Origin: DASRQK01 sp040392005
GTDB lineage: Bacteria > Bacteroidota > Bacteroidia > Sphingobacteriales > Sphingobacteriaceae
Length of the DNA stretch: 64,000 nucleotides
Assembly: GCA_040392005.1 (NCBI GenBank)
Contig: JBEBWT010000005.1
Coordinates: 1-64,000 of the forward strand
Direction: 5' to 3'
Positions 7,090 to 16,211 of this stretch are shown in pieces. Positions within the stretch are counted from its first letter, which is position 1. Every line of letters starts with the position of its first letter. The position numbers were made by a program, and so were the translations under genes. Under the pieces are notes generated by a model, which saw only the letters and a list, made by a program, of their open reading frames with translations, made no database searches and was not told the origin of the DNA.

Positions 7090-9018
7090 ATGGAATTCGA
7101 AAAAGGACCTATTCTCAGTAAAATAAATAGTCCCGCCGATCTGAAACAACTCAAGGAGCAGCAATTGCCGGAGTTGGCAAACGAGTTGCGGCAGTATATC
7201 ATTGATGTAGTATCCGTCAATGGTGGCCACTTTGGAGCCAGTCTGGGTGTGGTGGAACTGACCGTTGCCCTGCATTATGTACTCCAAACTCCCTATGATC
7301 AGTTGGTCTGGGACGTGGGCCATCAGGCATATGGTCACAAGATCCTGACCGGACGCCGGGATATTTTTCCGACCAACCGCCTGTTCGGCGGAATCAGTGG
7401 CTTTCCCAAACGGGATGAAAGCCCGTACGATGCCTTTGGGGTAGGACATTCCTCGACTTCTATATCTGCTGCTTTGGGAATGGCCGTTGCTTCCCATTAT
7501 AAAGGGGAAACCGACCGGCAGCATGTGGCGGTGATAGGAGATGGTGCCATGACCGCCGGTCTGGCATTTGAGGCACTCAACCATGCCGGTATCGAAAAAT
7601 CCAATCTGCTGGTCATTCTCAATGACAATTGTATGTCCATCGACCCCAATGTGGGGGCCCTCAAAGAATACCTGACCAGTATCACCACTTCCAGGCCCTG
7701 GAACCGGTTCAGGGATGACATAGGTCATGTGCTGGGCAAGCTTTCAGAAATAGGTCCGGATGCACTGGGCATGATCAAGAAACTCGAAAAAAGTATCAAA
7801 GGTACTGTACTCAAGCATAGTAATCTGTTTGAATCCCTTAATTTCAGATATTTCGGCCCGGTTGATGGTCATGATGTCAAAAGGCTGGCACGGACCTTGG
7901 AGGATCTGAAAGGAATTCCCGGACCCAAGTTGTTGCATTGTGTGACAGTGAAAGGCAAGGGATATGCACTGGCAGAGAAAGATCAGACCAAGTGGCACGC
8001 ACCCGGTCTCTTTGATAAAATCACAGGTGAAATCAAGACCAGCAAACCCGATAAACCGGTTCCTCCAAAATATCAGGATGTTTTTGGCCATACCCTGGTG
8101 GAATTGGCAGAGGCCAATAACAAAATCATGGGCATTACTCCAGCCATGCCATCGGGTTCCTCCATGAATATCATGATGAAAGCCATGCCGGAGCGGGCAT
8201 TTGATGTGGGGATCGCAGAACAACATGCGGTTACTTTTTCGGCAGGCCTGGCCACGCAGGGTCTGATCCCATTCTGTAATATTTACTCTTCATTTATGCA
8301 GCGGGCCTATGATCAGGTCATTCATGACGTGGCCATTCAGAAACTAAACGTGGTTTTCTGTCTGGACAGGGCAGGAATTGCCGGTGCCGATGGCCCGACC
8401 CATCACGGGGTCTATGACATTGCCTATATGCGTTGTGTGCCCAATATGATCGTGGCCGCACCGATGAATGAAGAGGAGTTGCGCAACCTGATGTTTACCG
8501 CTCAGCAGGATAATATGGGGCCATTTGCCATCCGGTACCCGCGTGGTCAGGGTGTCATGCCGGACTGGAAACGTCCTTTCAATCTCTTGCCGGTCGGTCA
8601 GGGAAGAACGGTCAGCGAAGGGGAAGACCTGGCTATATTGACGATTGGACATATTGGCAACGAAGCTGTTAAAGCCTGTCGCGAACTCAATGCCGAAGGT
8701 ATCTTCCCGGCCCATTATGACCTGCGCTTTGTCAAACCATTGGATGAGGCACTCCTGCACAAGGTCTTCAAAAAATTCAACCGGATTATCACGGTGGAGG
8801 ACAGTTGTGTGCAGGGAGGGTTCGGTAGTGCGGTGCTTGAATTTATGGCCGATCACGGATATCAGGCCCAGGTCATCCGACTGGGAATACCGGATCTGGT
8901 CGTTGAACATGGTGAACAGGAAGAACTGTGGACACTCTGTGGTTATGACAGCTTATCCATTGCCAATACAGCAAAAAGTCTGGTCAGCGGCAAAACCACC
9001 GATTCAATGGTGGGATAA
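7090..9018 (+). CDS. dxs: 1-deoxy-D-xylulose-5-phosphate synthase
   Basis: DXS condenses pyruvate and glyceraldehyde 3-phosphate using thiamine diphosphate, the first step of the MEP isoprenoid pathway. The 642-aa product has the N-terminal block SVNGGHFGASLGVVELTVAL (catalytic His region), VWDVGHQAYGHKILTGR, and the ThDP motif GDGAMTAG...NLLVILNDNCMSI. The central transketolase domain has FDVGIAEQHAVTFSAGLA, and the C-terminal domain has EDSCVQGGFGSAV. The length is typical. The start is set by the upstream promoter element. Confidence 0.97.
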   Translation: MEFEKGPILSKINSPADLKQLKEQQLPELANELRQYIIDVVSVNGGHFGASLGVVELTVALHYVLQTPYDQLVWDVGHQAYGHKILTGRRDIFPTNRLFGGISGFPKRDESPYDAFGVGHSSTSISAALGMAVASHYKGETDRQHVAVIGDGAMTAGLAFEALNHAGIEKSNLLVILNDNCMSIDPNVGALKEYLTSITTSRPWNRFRDDIGHVLGKLSEIGPDALGMIKKLEKSIKGTVLKHSNLFESLNFRYFGPVDGHDVKRLARTLEDLKGIPGPKLLHCVTVKGKGYALAEKDQTKWHAPGLFDKITGEIKTSKPDKPVPPKYQDVFGHTLVELAEANNKIMGITPAMPSGSSMNIMMKAMPERAFDVGIAEQHAVTFSAGLATQGLIPFCNIYSSFMQRAYDQVIHDVAIQKLNVVFCLDRAGIAGADGPTHHGVYDIAYMRCVPNMIVAAPMNEEELRNLMFTAQQDNMGPFAIRYPRGQGVMPDWKRPFNLLPVGQGRTVSEGEDLAILTIGHIGNEAVKACRELNAEGIFPAHYDLRFVKPLDEALLHKVFKKFNRIITVEDSCVQGGFGSAVLEFMADHGYQAQVIRLGIPDLVVEHGEQEELWTLCGYDSLSIANTAKSLVSGKTTDSMVG

Positions 9019-9108
9019 CCACCTGGATTTATCCATCAGGCTTTAGCTGCTTTACTAAAGGGGATCGGGTAAATTTTCTGAAGCCTTTGCTGTATAACCC
9101 CCACTGGG

Positions 9109-10158
9109 TTACCACCGGATCAGTGCGCTGGCCCAGGTAAAGCCGGAGCCGAAAGCAGCCAGGCAGACCAGATCGCCATCTTTGACTTTCCCTGCTTCCC
9201 AGGCTTCACATAAAGCGATCGGCACCGAAGCCGCAGTCGTATTGCCGTATTTCTGGATATTGTTGAATACCTGATCGTCCGAAAGTTTCAATAGTTTCTG
9301 AACGTACTGGCTGATCCGGAGATTAGCCTGATGCGGCACCAGCAGGTCAATGTCTTTTTCAGTGAGGCCATTGGCTGCAAGAGCTTCCCTGATCACCTCC
9401 GGGAATTTGACCACTGCTTTTTTGAAGACTGCGGGACCGTCCATGTAGGGCAGGGAAGCCGGATGATCCACGATCTCATGGGTCATGAAGAGTCCGCCCA
9501 GCTCCTGGTCACCTGCAAAATCCGGTTTGTCCGACATCCACTTATTGGCATGAGATCCGGGATAATACATGGCCAGAATCTCTGCGTCTGCTCCATCACT
9601 GTGCAGGTGTGTGCTCAGGATTCCCTTGCCCGGTTCATCGGTGGGCTGCAGTACGACGGCACCGGCGCCGTCCCCGAAAATCACGGAGACATTGCGGCTG
9701 CGGGTTTCAAAATCCATGGCAAAAGAGTGCTTCTCGCTCCCTACGACCAATACATTTTTATACATACCCGTCCGCACGAACTGATCGGCTACTGACAGGG
9801 CATAGACAAAGCCCGAACATTGATTGCGCACATCCAGGGCGCCGATTTCACCCATGCCCATTTCCCGCTGGAGCAAAACTCCGCAGCCTGGGAAATAGTA
9901 GTCCGGACTCAGCGTAGCAAATACGATAAAGTCCACGTCCTGTGGCGTAATTCCGGCACGTTCAATGGCAATCTTTGCTGCCTCGATGCCCATGGTGGTG
10001 GTCGTTTCGCCTTTACGATCCGCAAATCTACGCTCCCGGATGCCCGTCCGTTCCTGGATCCATTCATCATTGGTATCCATGAAACGGGTCATATCATTAT
10101 TGGTATAAATATTTTTCGGGACATAGTAGCCGATACCGGCAATTCTTGAATGGTGCAT
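9109..10158 (-). CDS. fabH: 3-oxoacyl-ACP synthase III (FabH family)
   Basis: FabH-type ketosynthases condense an acyl-CoA with malonyl-ACP to start fatty-acid chains. The 349-aa product has the Cys-His-Asn triad: C114 in RNQCSGFVYA, H276 in VPHQANLRIS, and N306 in YGNTTAASVP. Compared with the 317-aa E. coli type there are about 30 extra residues between Cys and His (the 190-225 region). This is typical of the longer FabH-like enzymes found as second copies in Bacteroidota, so it may not be the main initiating enzyme. ATG 10158 begins the conserved MHHSRIAGIGYYVP; the longer frame upstream runs into the clpS promoter. Confidence 0.9.
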   Translation of the reverse strand: MHHSRIAGIGYYVPKNIYTNNDMTRFMDTNDEWIQERTGIRERRFADRKGETTTTMGIEAAKIAIERAGITPQDVDFIVFATLSPDYYFPGCGVLLQREMGMGEIGALDVRNQCSGFVYALSVADQFVRTGMYKNVLVVGSEKHSFAMDFETRSRNVSVIFGDGAGAVVLQPTDEPGKGILSTHLHSDGADAEILAMYYPGSHANKWMSDKPDFAGDQELGGLFMTHEIVDHPASLPYMDGPAVFKKAVVKFPEVIREALAANGLTEKDIDLLVPHQANLRISQYVQKLLKLSDDQVFNNIQKYGNTTAASVPIALCEAWEAGKVKDGDLVCLAAFGSGFTWASALIRW

Positions 10159-10220
10159 AATGAAGCCTTTATTCTGGTACTTGGTATGTATAATAATATT
10201 CCCACAATTGTAAGCAATTT

Positions 10221-10253
10221 TTGCCAAAGTAGATGAAAAAAACGTTAATTTTG
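10221..10253 (+). promoter_or_regulatory. clpS promoter (TTG...TAATTTTG)
   Basis: An exact -7 element TAATTTTG lies at 10246-10253, and a TTG at 10221-10223 sits 22 nt before it. The clpS ATG follows 5 nt after the -7 element, so a leaderless transcript is predicted. Confidence 0.65.
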
Positions 10254-10258
10254 CAGGC

Positions 10259-10540
10259 ATGTCAGTCGAGACCCAGGAAGAAACGTTCACATTGGACGAA
10301 GTGTTGGCCGTATTGTCACCAACCAATCAATTGATACTCTGGAATGATGATACCAACACCTTTGATCATGTCATCGGGTGCCTGGTCAAACACCTGCAAT
10401 ATTCCTCCGAACAAGCCGAAAAAATTGCCTGGATCGTCCACAATCAGGGAAAGTGTGCCGTTCTGGAAGGTTCCTACAACGAGCTGGAAATTTACCGCAA
10501 AATCCTCAAGGCCGAGGGACTGACCGTGAGTGTAGAGTAG
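10259..10540 (+). CDS. clpS: ATP-dependent Clp protease adaptor ClpS
   Basis: ClpS binds N-degron proteins (destabilising N-terminal Leu, Phe, Tyr or Trp) and hands them to the ClpA/ClpC-ClpP protease. The 93-aa product shows the core ILWNDDTNTFDHVIGCL (the conserved NDxxT segment) and the C-terminal helix block AEKIAWIVHNQGKCAVLEGS. The N-terminal 20 residues are the usual flexible arm. The gene is single and divergent from fabH. Its start codon is only 5 nt past a TAATTTTG box. Confidence 0.93.
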   Translation: MSVETQEETFTLDEVLAVLSPTNQLILWNDDTNTFDHVIGCLVKHLQYSSEQAEKIAWIVHNQGKCAVLEGSYNELEIYRKILKAEGLTVSVE

Positions 10541-10773
10541 CCTCGTTGAATACCCGGCACCTCCGGCCCTATCCGGCTCTTTTCCACATGGCACGTCCAT
10601 CTGTACGAAAAACACCTTTTCCGGTAATATTTGTGTGGTAAACCCCCATCGCTGTAATATTGCGGTTACCCATCCCCTTTGTTGCCGGAAAAAGCATCAT
10701 TTTTGCGGTCCTTCATCAATAAATGTGACTTAATTGATCAACAGATAGAATAAAATTTTTGAAACACAAACCC

Positions 10774-13275
10774 ATGCGCGCGACTTCCAGACAGAATAAT
10801 AGAAACCGACTTTTGATTTTGCAGATCACTCTGCTTGCTTTTTTTAGCGTGTTCGCATTCCTGCCAATGCAAGGCCAGGCATCCGTTCAGGAAAGGCCAC
10901 AGATCAGCGGTGTAATCCTTGATATGGGTTCTTTTGCTCCGGTGGCCAATGCCAGTGTTTCCCTGCTGCACCCGGTGACCCTGGAAATTGTCAAAGCTGT
11001 GCAAAGCCGGGAGAATGGGGGCTTTGTCATTCCGGATGTGACTCCCGGATCATATACCCTGCGCATTACTTTTATTGGTTATGAGAATTTTGTGCAGGAG
11101 GACATACGTGTAGTGACCGGCCGGCCGGTCAATCTTGGCAATGTTTATATCAAACAGGAGGGAAAGGTCATGGATGAGGTGGTGATCCGCTCCGATGTCC
11201 CGGCCATGCAGTTGGGCATAGACCGCAAAATATTCAATGTGGCAGAAAGCACCATCAGCATTGGCGGGTCTGCAACGGATCTGTTGAGCAATGTACCTTC
11301 CCTGGAAGTCGATATGGATGGCAGCGTAAGCCTCCGCGGATCGAGCAGTGTCAAGATCCTGATCGATGGCAAGGAATCGGCGATGGCAGGCAGTGATATC
11401 AATTCCTTGCTGCAATCCATGCCGGCCAGTTCCATTGAGCGGATCGAGGTGGTGACCAATCCTTCTTCCCGTTACGATGCGGAGGGGCAGTCGGGCATTA
11501 TCAATATTGTGCTGAAAAAGAATATGCGTACCGGTTTGAACGGTGCGGTCAATTCCTCTGCCGGTTCGTACGAGAATTTTGGGGCGGGTGTCAATCTCAA
11601 TTTCCGCGACCGGAAGTTCAATTATTTCGGAAGCTATAATTTCAACCGCCGGAATAGTGTGGGCGACGGAATGAATTCCACCCAATTGCTTTCGACCAAT
11701 AGCCTGACCAATAATACCAGCGAGAGCAATCGGCTGGGGATCAACAACGGCATTAAGCTGGGCGTGGATCATTACCTGACCGAAAAAACGACCATTGGCC
11801 TTTCGGGCAATCTCAGTATCCGCAAAAACGACCGCAATGAGGATATTTTTTATACGTATCTCAATCATCCCAGCCTGAACGGCAATAGCGAGCGGTTTTC
11901 AAAGCAAACCGAGGATGATCTGGGCTATGATCTCCATCTGGATTTCAAACATGAATTTTCCAGAAAGCAGGAGGAGCTGGTGGCCAATATCGGCTACGGC
12001 AGTGATGGAGAAGAAGGCATCAATTCTTTTGATCAGGCCTTTGCGGCGGGTTCGGGCAGCGAGCAGCGCATCAACAACACGACTGAAGATGGGCGGAATT
12101 TTAATGTTCAGCTTGATTATGTAAGACCTTTTGGAGAGAACCATAAGCTGGAGCTGGGCTACCGGAGCAATATCAGAATGTCTGAGGACCATCAGTTTTC
12201 CCGTCTGGCATTGAACGGAGCAACCCTTGAGCCGGATTATGCAGTGAGCAATGATTTTGATCTGAAAAGCCAGGTGCATGCCATCTATACTAATTATCAG
12301 CGTAAATTGACGGAGAAATTGGGTGTGCAACTGGGATTGCGTGCAGAGCAGGCCTATCTGAACACTTCCTATTTCAGTCTGGATCCCGGTGTGCCGGAAG
12401 CCAGCAGGCGTACGGACGGGTCCCTGGATTATTTCAGGGTATATCCCAGCCTGTTTGTGACCCAGGAGTTTGGGGAAGGCAATCAACTGCAGGCCAGTTA
12501 TACCCGGCGGGTCAATCGTCCGAGAGGATGGCAGGTCAATCCATTTGTGGATATTTCCGATCCGTTGAATATCAGGCAGGGGAATCCGGACCTGCTGCCG
12601 GAAGATATTCATTCCTTTGAATTGAGTTATGCCAAATTCTGGCAAGCTGTCACCCTGACTTCATCGGTATATCACCGTCGGATGAATGATGTGGCACAAC
12701 CCATCATTACCGTGGTGGATGAATCCAATGGAGCCACGTTTTCGCAATGGCAGAATATCAGCCGCAATGAAACCACCGGATTTGAACTGATTTCCAAATT
12801 CGATTTTCACAAGAACGTGGATCTGATGACCAATCTCAATGCCTACTTCACCCGCTATGAGGGTAGTGAGCAATTTGGTATTGCTTCCAGTGAAGGATTC
12901 AGTTGGAATGCGAATGCGACCCTGAACGTAAAATTCACTCCCAATTTTTCGGGGCAGACCCGTTTTGATTACCGTGCTCCCCGCGTCATGGCACAAGGCA
13001 AAAGTGTAGAAAATTATGTGATGGATGCCGGCCTGCGACTGGATGTGCTGCAAAAAAGAGGCAGTATCATGTTCAATGTGCGGGATCTGTTCAATCAGCG
13101 GCGCTGGGGTGGATACACCCAAACCCAACATGTGTACAGAGAGTATGAGAGCCGCTGGATGCGCCGGATGTTTACTCTGTCGATCAGCTACCGTTTTGGT
13201 CAGCAGGACTTTCAGCGCAAGGATGACCGCCGCCGCGATCAGGAAGATTTCGGAGATGAGCAGTTTCAGCAATAA
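10774..13275 (+). CDS. TonB-dependent receptor-like outer-membrane barrel protein
   Basis: An 833-aa outer-membrane protein. The signal peptide (hydrophobic from about residue 12 to 32, cleavage near GQA) is followed by a carboxypeptidase-regulatory-like beta-sandwich (ISGVILDMGSFAPVANASVSL onward, split by one repeat), a plug-like domain (LRGSSSVKILIDGKE, IERIEVVTNPSSRYDAEGQSG) and a large beta-barrel rich in alternating aromatic strands. This matches the Bacteroidota outer-membrane beta-barrel family OMP_b-brl_3. The substrate cannot be told and no SusD partner is adjacent. A TTG five codons upstream is in frame, but ATG 10774 fits the signal peptide better. The C-terminal tail after YRFGQQDF is charged and probably outside the barrel. 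Confidence 0.88.
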   Translation: MRATSRQNNRNRLLILQITLLAFFSVFAFLPMQGQASVQERPQISGVILDMGSFAPVANASVSLLHPVTLEIVKAVQSRENGGFVIPDVTPGSYTLRITFIGYENFVQEDIRVVTGRPVNLGNVYIKQEGKVMDEVVIRSDVPAMQLGIDRKIFNVAESTISIGGSATDLLSNVPSLEVDMDGSVSLRGSSSVKILIDGKESAMAGSDINSLLQSMPASSIERIEVVTNPSSRYDAEGQSGIINIVLKKNMRTGLNGAVNSSAGSYENFGAGVNLNFRDRKFNYFGSYNFNRRNSVGDGMNSTQLLSTNSLTNNTSESNRLGINNGIKLGVDHYLTEKTTIGLSGNLSIRKNDRNEDIFYTYLNHPSLNGNSERFSKQTEDDLGYDLHLDFKHEFSRKQEELVANIGYGSDGEEGINSFDQAFAAGSGSEQRINNTTEDGRNFNVQLDYVRPFGENHKLELGYRSNIRMSEDHQFSRLALNGATLEPDYAVSNDFDLKSQVHAIYTNYQRKLTEKLGVQLGLRAEQAYLNTSYFSLDPGVPEASRRTDGSLDYFRVYPSLFVTQEFGEGNQLQASYTRRVNRPRGWQVNPFVDISDPLNIRQGNPDLLPEDIHSFELSYAKFWQAVTLTSSVYHRRMNDVAQPIITVVDESNGATFSQWQNISRNETTGFELISKFDFHKNVDLMTNLNAYFTRYEGSEQFGIASSEGFSWNANATLNVKFTPNFSGQTRFDYRAPRVMAQGKSVENYVMDAGLRLDVLQKRGSIMFNVRDLFNQRRWGGYTQTQHVYREYESRWMRRMFTLSISYRFGQQDFQRKDDRRRDQEDFGDEQFQQ

Positions 13276-13280
13276 TCGGC

Positions 13281-13982
13281 TTACAGGAGTCTGGTGAGTT
13301 CCTCCAGGTGGATGATGCTCCGCTTTACATCTTCCGGGACAGCCTGTTGTTTCGGATTGAAAAACACAGCGTCCATTCCCACATTCTGGGCACCCCGCAC
13401 GTCAGCTTCCAGGCTGTCACCGATCATCACACTTTCCGGGATACGGGTCTGCGCATTGGCCACCGCATGATGGAAAATATCCGGATGGGGTTTGTGCACG
13501 CCCACAATCTCCGAGATCACCACCGTTTCAAAGTATTTTCCCAGATCACTTTTTGCGATTTTGGTCTGCGAAGCCTCCCTGAATCCATTGGAGATCAGGT
13601 GCAAAGAGTACCGGCCCTGCAGATAGCCCAATATCTCGTGGGTGTGAGGGAATAAATGTGTCTTTTGCGGACAGATTCGGATATAATCTTCTTCAAAAGC
13701 CGTGGGAAACAATTGCGGATCCACTCCCAGCTCCTCGAAAGTATCGGCAAACCTGGCGGCCCTCAATTCGGCTTTATCGATATTTCCCCGATGGTATTCG
13801 GCCCATAGCCGGTGATTGTTGCGGGTATAGGTTTCGATAAAAAGATCCGCTGACGCAATGCCAAATTCCTGAAAACGATAGACAAAGTACAATTCGGCCA
13901 GGGTCTCTTCCGCATTTTTGTCAAAATCCCACAGGGTATGGTCCAGGTCGAAGAAGACCGCTTTTTTATCCAACAATTGCAT
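13281..13982 (-). CDS. YjjG-family HAD nucleotidase
   Basis: A 233-aa HAD-superfamily phosphatase of the noncanonical pyrimidine nucleotidase (YjjG) type, which cleans damaged or non-standard pyrimidine nucleotides. The first HAD motif DLDHTLWDF (nucleophile Asp) is at the N-terminus, a Thr/Ser motif LHLISNGF lies near 135, and motif III/IV (KPHPDIFHHAV ... VMIGDSLEADVRGAQNVGM) near 165-205. The start ATG at 13982 is preceded by TACTTTTG with only 4 nt between, so the message should be leaderless. The gene diverges from the histidine kinase and converges on the TonB-like gene. Confidence 0.9.
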   Translation of the reverse strand: MQLLDKKAVFFDLDHTLWDFDKNAEETLAELYFVYRFQEFGIASADLFIETYTRNNHRLWAEYHRGNIDKAELRAARFADTFEELGVDPQLFPTAFEEDYIRICPQKTHLFPHTHEILGYLQGRYSLHLISNGFREASQTKIAKSDLGKYFETVVISEIVGVHKPHPDIFHHAVANAQTRIPESVMIGDSLEADVRGAQNVGMDAVFFNPKQQAVPEDVKRSIIHLEELTRLL

Positions 13983-13986
13983 GGGG

Positions 13987-13994
13987 CAAAAGTA
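13987..13994 (-). promoter_or_regulatory. -7 element TACTTTTG of the YjjG gene
   Basis: An exact TAnnTTTG match on the minus strand, followed by CCCC and the ATG at 13982. The spacing of 4 nt implies initiation at or next to the start codon. Confidence 0.65.
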
Positions 13995-14055
13995 CGCAAT
14001 CTTCCTAATAATGTCATATTGTAAGGCTTTTATGGTTTTAGTCTCTTGAAATCAA

Positions 14056-14063
14056 TACTTTTG
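14056..14063 (+). promoter_or_regulatory. -7 element TACTTTTG of the kinase operon
   Basis: An exact TAnnTTTG match 54 nt before ATG 14118. It also argues against the upstream in-frame TTG at 14046, which would lie ahead of the transcript start. Confidence 0.6.
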
Positions 14064-14117
14064 TCTCTGTATTGGCACTTGTCTTTTTCATTTGTCACTG
14101 TATTTGATCCAGACCCT

Positions 14118-14999
14118 ATGCGAAAATCGCTGTTGATATTTTATTTTCTGTTTTTTTATGCAGCCGCCCAATTGATCTGGTGGGGAGTGCTGTTGGTACA
14201 GGCGGTTCCGGACCGCAGGGAAATGATCATCGGGGAAGGAATCTTCTTTATGATCATCTTTGTGGTCTTTGCTTTCCGGCTGAAAGGAGCTTTTGTGCGG
14301 GATTTTAAATTGCAGCAACAGCAGCGTAATTTTTTGCTGGCCGTGACCCACGAGCTCAAATCACCGCTGGCATCCATCAAATTGTATTTGCAGACCATGC
14401 TCAAACGCTCGCTGAGCAAAGAACAGCAGGATCAGTTCATTTCCAATTCACTGAAAGATATTGAACGGCTGGATTATCTGGTGGAAAATGTGCTGATCGC
14501 AACCAAGCTGGAGAGCATCCGTCCCCAGTTTCCAAAGGAGGAACTGAATCTCTCCGAACTGATCGAGGGTATTTCCAATCTGTTGCAGATCAATGCCTGT
14601 ACTACGCAGGTGATCGAAACGGAGGTGGAACCGGATATCTATATTTGGGCGGATCGCTTTGCACTGACCAATGCGGTGACCAATCTGATCGAGAATGCCG
14701 TCAAGTATTCTCCGAACAGTGAGGCGATCAGGGTACGGCTCTGGACAGATCCATCGAAGGAAAGTATTCATTTCTCTGTTGCAGATCAGGGCGTGGGTAT
14801 TGATCAGGCAGAAAAAAAACGTATTTTCAACAAATTTTACCGGGTCGGCCAGGAGGGTACGCGCAAAACCAAGGGGACCGGTCTGGGCTTGTATATTGTC
14901 AAAACAGTGCTGGAAATGCACGATGCACAGATCAGGGTCAGGGATAATACGCCGACCGGAAGTATCTTTGAAGTAACTTTTAATAATTATGCAAAGTAA
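14118..14999 (+). CDS. Sensor histidine kinase
   Basis: A 293-aa membrane kinase of a two-component system. Two membrane segments (about 5-27 and 38-55) enclose a very short periplasmic loop, so it probably has no large external sensor domain. The cytoplasmic part has the H-box THELKSPLASIKLY with phosphorylated His78, then the ATPase domain with N-box NLIENAVKYSP, G1 ADQGVGID and G2 GTGLGLYIV. ATG 14118 is chosen because a promoter element at 14056-14063 lies after the alternative TTG. The stop overlaps the start of the response regulator gene, so the two are coupled. Confidence 0.93.
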   Translation: MRKSLLIFYFLFFYAAAQLIWWGVLLVQAVPDRREMIIGEGIFFMIIFVVFAFRLKGAFVRDFKLQQQQRNFLLAVTHELKSPLASIKLYLQTMLKRSLSKEQQDQFISNSLKDIERLDYLVENVLIATKLESIRPQFPKEELNLSELIEGISNLLQINACTTQVIETEVEPDIYIWADRFALTNAVTNLIENAVKYSPNSEAIRVRLWTDPSKESIHFSVADQGVGIDQAEKKRIFNKFYRVGQEGTRKTKGTGLGLYIVKTVLEMHDAQIRVRDNTPTGSIFEVTFNNYAK

Positions 15000-15690
15000 G
15001 CAACGAATATTATTGGTGGAAGACGAGGAACACTTGCTGGAAGCCATCAAGCTCAATCTCGAATTGGAAGGATACCGGGTGAGTACTGCCACTGACGGAA
15101 AGAAGGCCCTCAAAGTATTTAAGGAAGAGCGCTTCAACCTGGTGATCCTGGATGTGATGATCCCGGAGATCGACGGGTTCCAGGTGGCTGAAACCATCCG
15201 TCTGCAAAACACAGAGGTCCCTATCATGTTCCTGACGGCCAAGAACAGTAGCGAGGATCGGGTGACGGGTCTGAAGAAGGGGGCGGATGATTACCTGGTC
15301 AAGCCCTTCAATCTGGAGGAACTGATCCTGCGGGTGGGCATTCTGGTGCGCCGGAGCATGAAAGGGGATGAGCTGAAAGAGCTGAATACCTATCAGGTCG
15401 GGGATAAGGTGATCCACTTTAATTCCTATGAACTGCATCAGCCGGATGGTACGGTGATCTCACTGACCAAAAAGGAAACGATGCTGCTGAAGTTGCTGAT
15501 CGAGCGGAGAAATGAAGCGGTTTCCAGAGAGCAGATTCTGGAAACAGTGTGGAATTATGATGTGTATCCATCGACCCGGACCATTGATAATTTTATCCTG
15601 ACCTTCCGGAAATATTTTGAACCGGATCAGAAGCATCCGATTTATTTTCATTCTATCCGCGGAGTGGGTTATAAATTTACGGACAACTGA
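14989..15690 (+). CDS. OmpR-family response regulator
   Basis: A 233-aa DNA-binding regulator, partner of the upstream kinase (the ATG lies inside the kinase's last codons). The receiver domain has the acidic pocket E11/D12, phospho-acceptor D55 in VILDVM and K105 in YLVKPFN. The C-terminal winged-helix domain (about 135-230) ends in RTIDNFILTFRKYFE...IRGVGYKF, the OmpR/PhoB recognition region. Target genes are unknown; the genes that follow in the same run are a membrane TPR protein, hemE and hemJ. Confidence 0.94.
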   Translation: MQSKQRILLVEDEEHLLEAIKLNLELEGYRVSTATDGKKALKVFKEERFNLVILDVMIPEIDGFQVAETIRLQNTEVPIMFLTAKNSSEDRVTGLKKGADDYLVKPFNLEELILRVGILVRRSMKGDELKELNTYQVGDKVIHFNSYELHQPDGTVISLTKKETMLLKLLIERRNEAVSREQILETVWNYDVYPSTRTIDNFILTFRKYFEPDQKHPIYFHSIRGVGYKFTDN

Positions 15691-16211
15691 TGATGACTTC
15701 AAAAGTACGCTGGATGGTGGTGGGACTGGCCGTTTTATTGGTGGGTCTGGCTGTGTATAAGGGCAATTATCAGGCCGCCGGACTGGCCGGACTGGGTATT
15801 GGCTACCTGATCTGGAGCTATTACCGGGAAGGAACGGTGTTTCTGGCGACCCAGGCATTTCAGCGAAAGGATTATGACAAGACCAGCAGGCTGCTGGAGG
15901 ATATCAGGCATCCGGAGCGGCTACGCAAACGCCGGAGGAATTATTATGAATTTATGAGTGGAAACCTGGCGCTGCACGCAGCGGATTATCAGGCCGCAGA
16001 ACATCATTTTCAGATTGCTTCCCGGCTGCCCTTCCGCCGGCCGAACGATAAAGCTATTATTCTGGTGCATCTGGCCAATATTAACCTGCGGAAAAAGGAT
16101 TACGAAAGGGTAAAGGCTTATCTTGAAGTGGCCCGCAAACTCGAGGTCAGCTCAAGAATTTCACAAATTATCAACAAAATAGAAAACGAAATACCAAAGG
16201 AGAAGAAGTGA
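15690..16211 (+). CDS. Membrane-anchored TPR-like protein
   Basis: A 173-aa protein I cannot name. Two N-terminal membrane segments (about 8-22 and 28-44) are followed by tetratricopeptide-like helices (QRKDYDKTSRLLEDI, YQAAEHHFQIASRL, YERVKAYLEVARKL). Its ATG shares one base with the response-regulator stop codon, and its own stop overlaps the hemE GTG, so translation is coupled across four genes. A clear paralogue of nearly equal length lies at 26382-26918 on the other strand. Both share the pattern of two membrane helices, an RK-[DE]-[YN] block followed by an L-[EG]-[DN]-I block, then the helical repeats. Confidence 0.8.
   Translation: MMTSKVRWMVVGLAVLLVGLAVYKGNYQAAGLAGLGIGYLIWSYYREGTVFLATQAFQRKDYDKTSRLLEDIRHPERLRKRRRNYYEFMSGNLALHAADYQAAEHHFQIASRLPFRRPNDKAIILVHLANINLRKKDYERVKAYLEVARKLEVSSRISQIINKIENEIPKEKK

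Noticed and set aside
6994..7728. A 244-aa open frame antisense to dxs
   Set aside because: It lies wholly opposite the strongly conserved dxs gene, has no recognisable motif, and is explained by shadow coding of the real gene.
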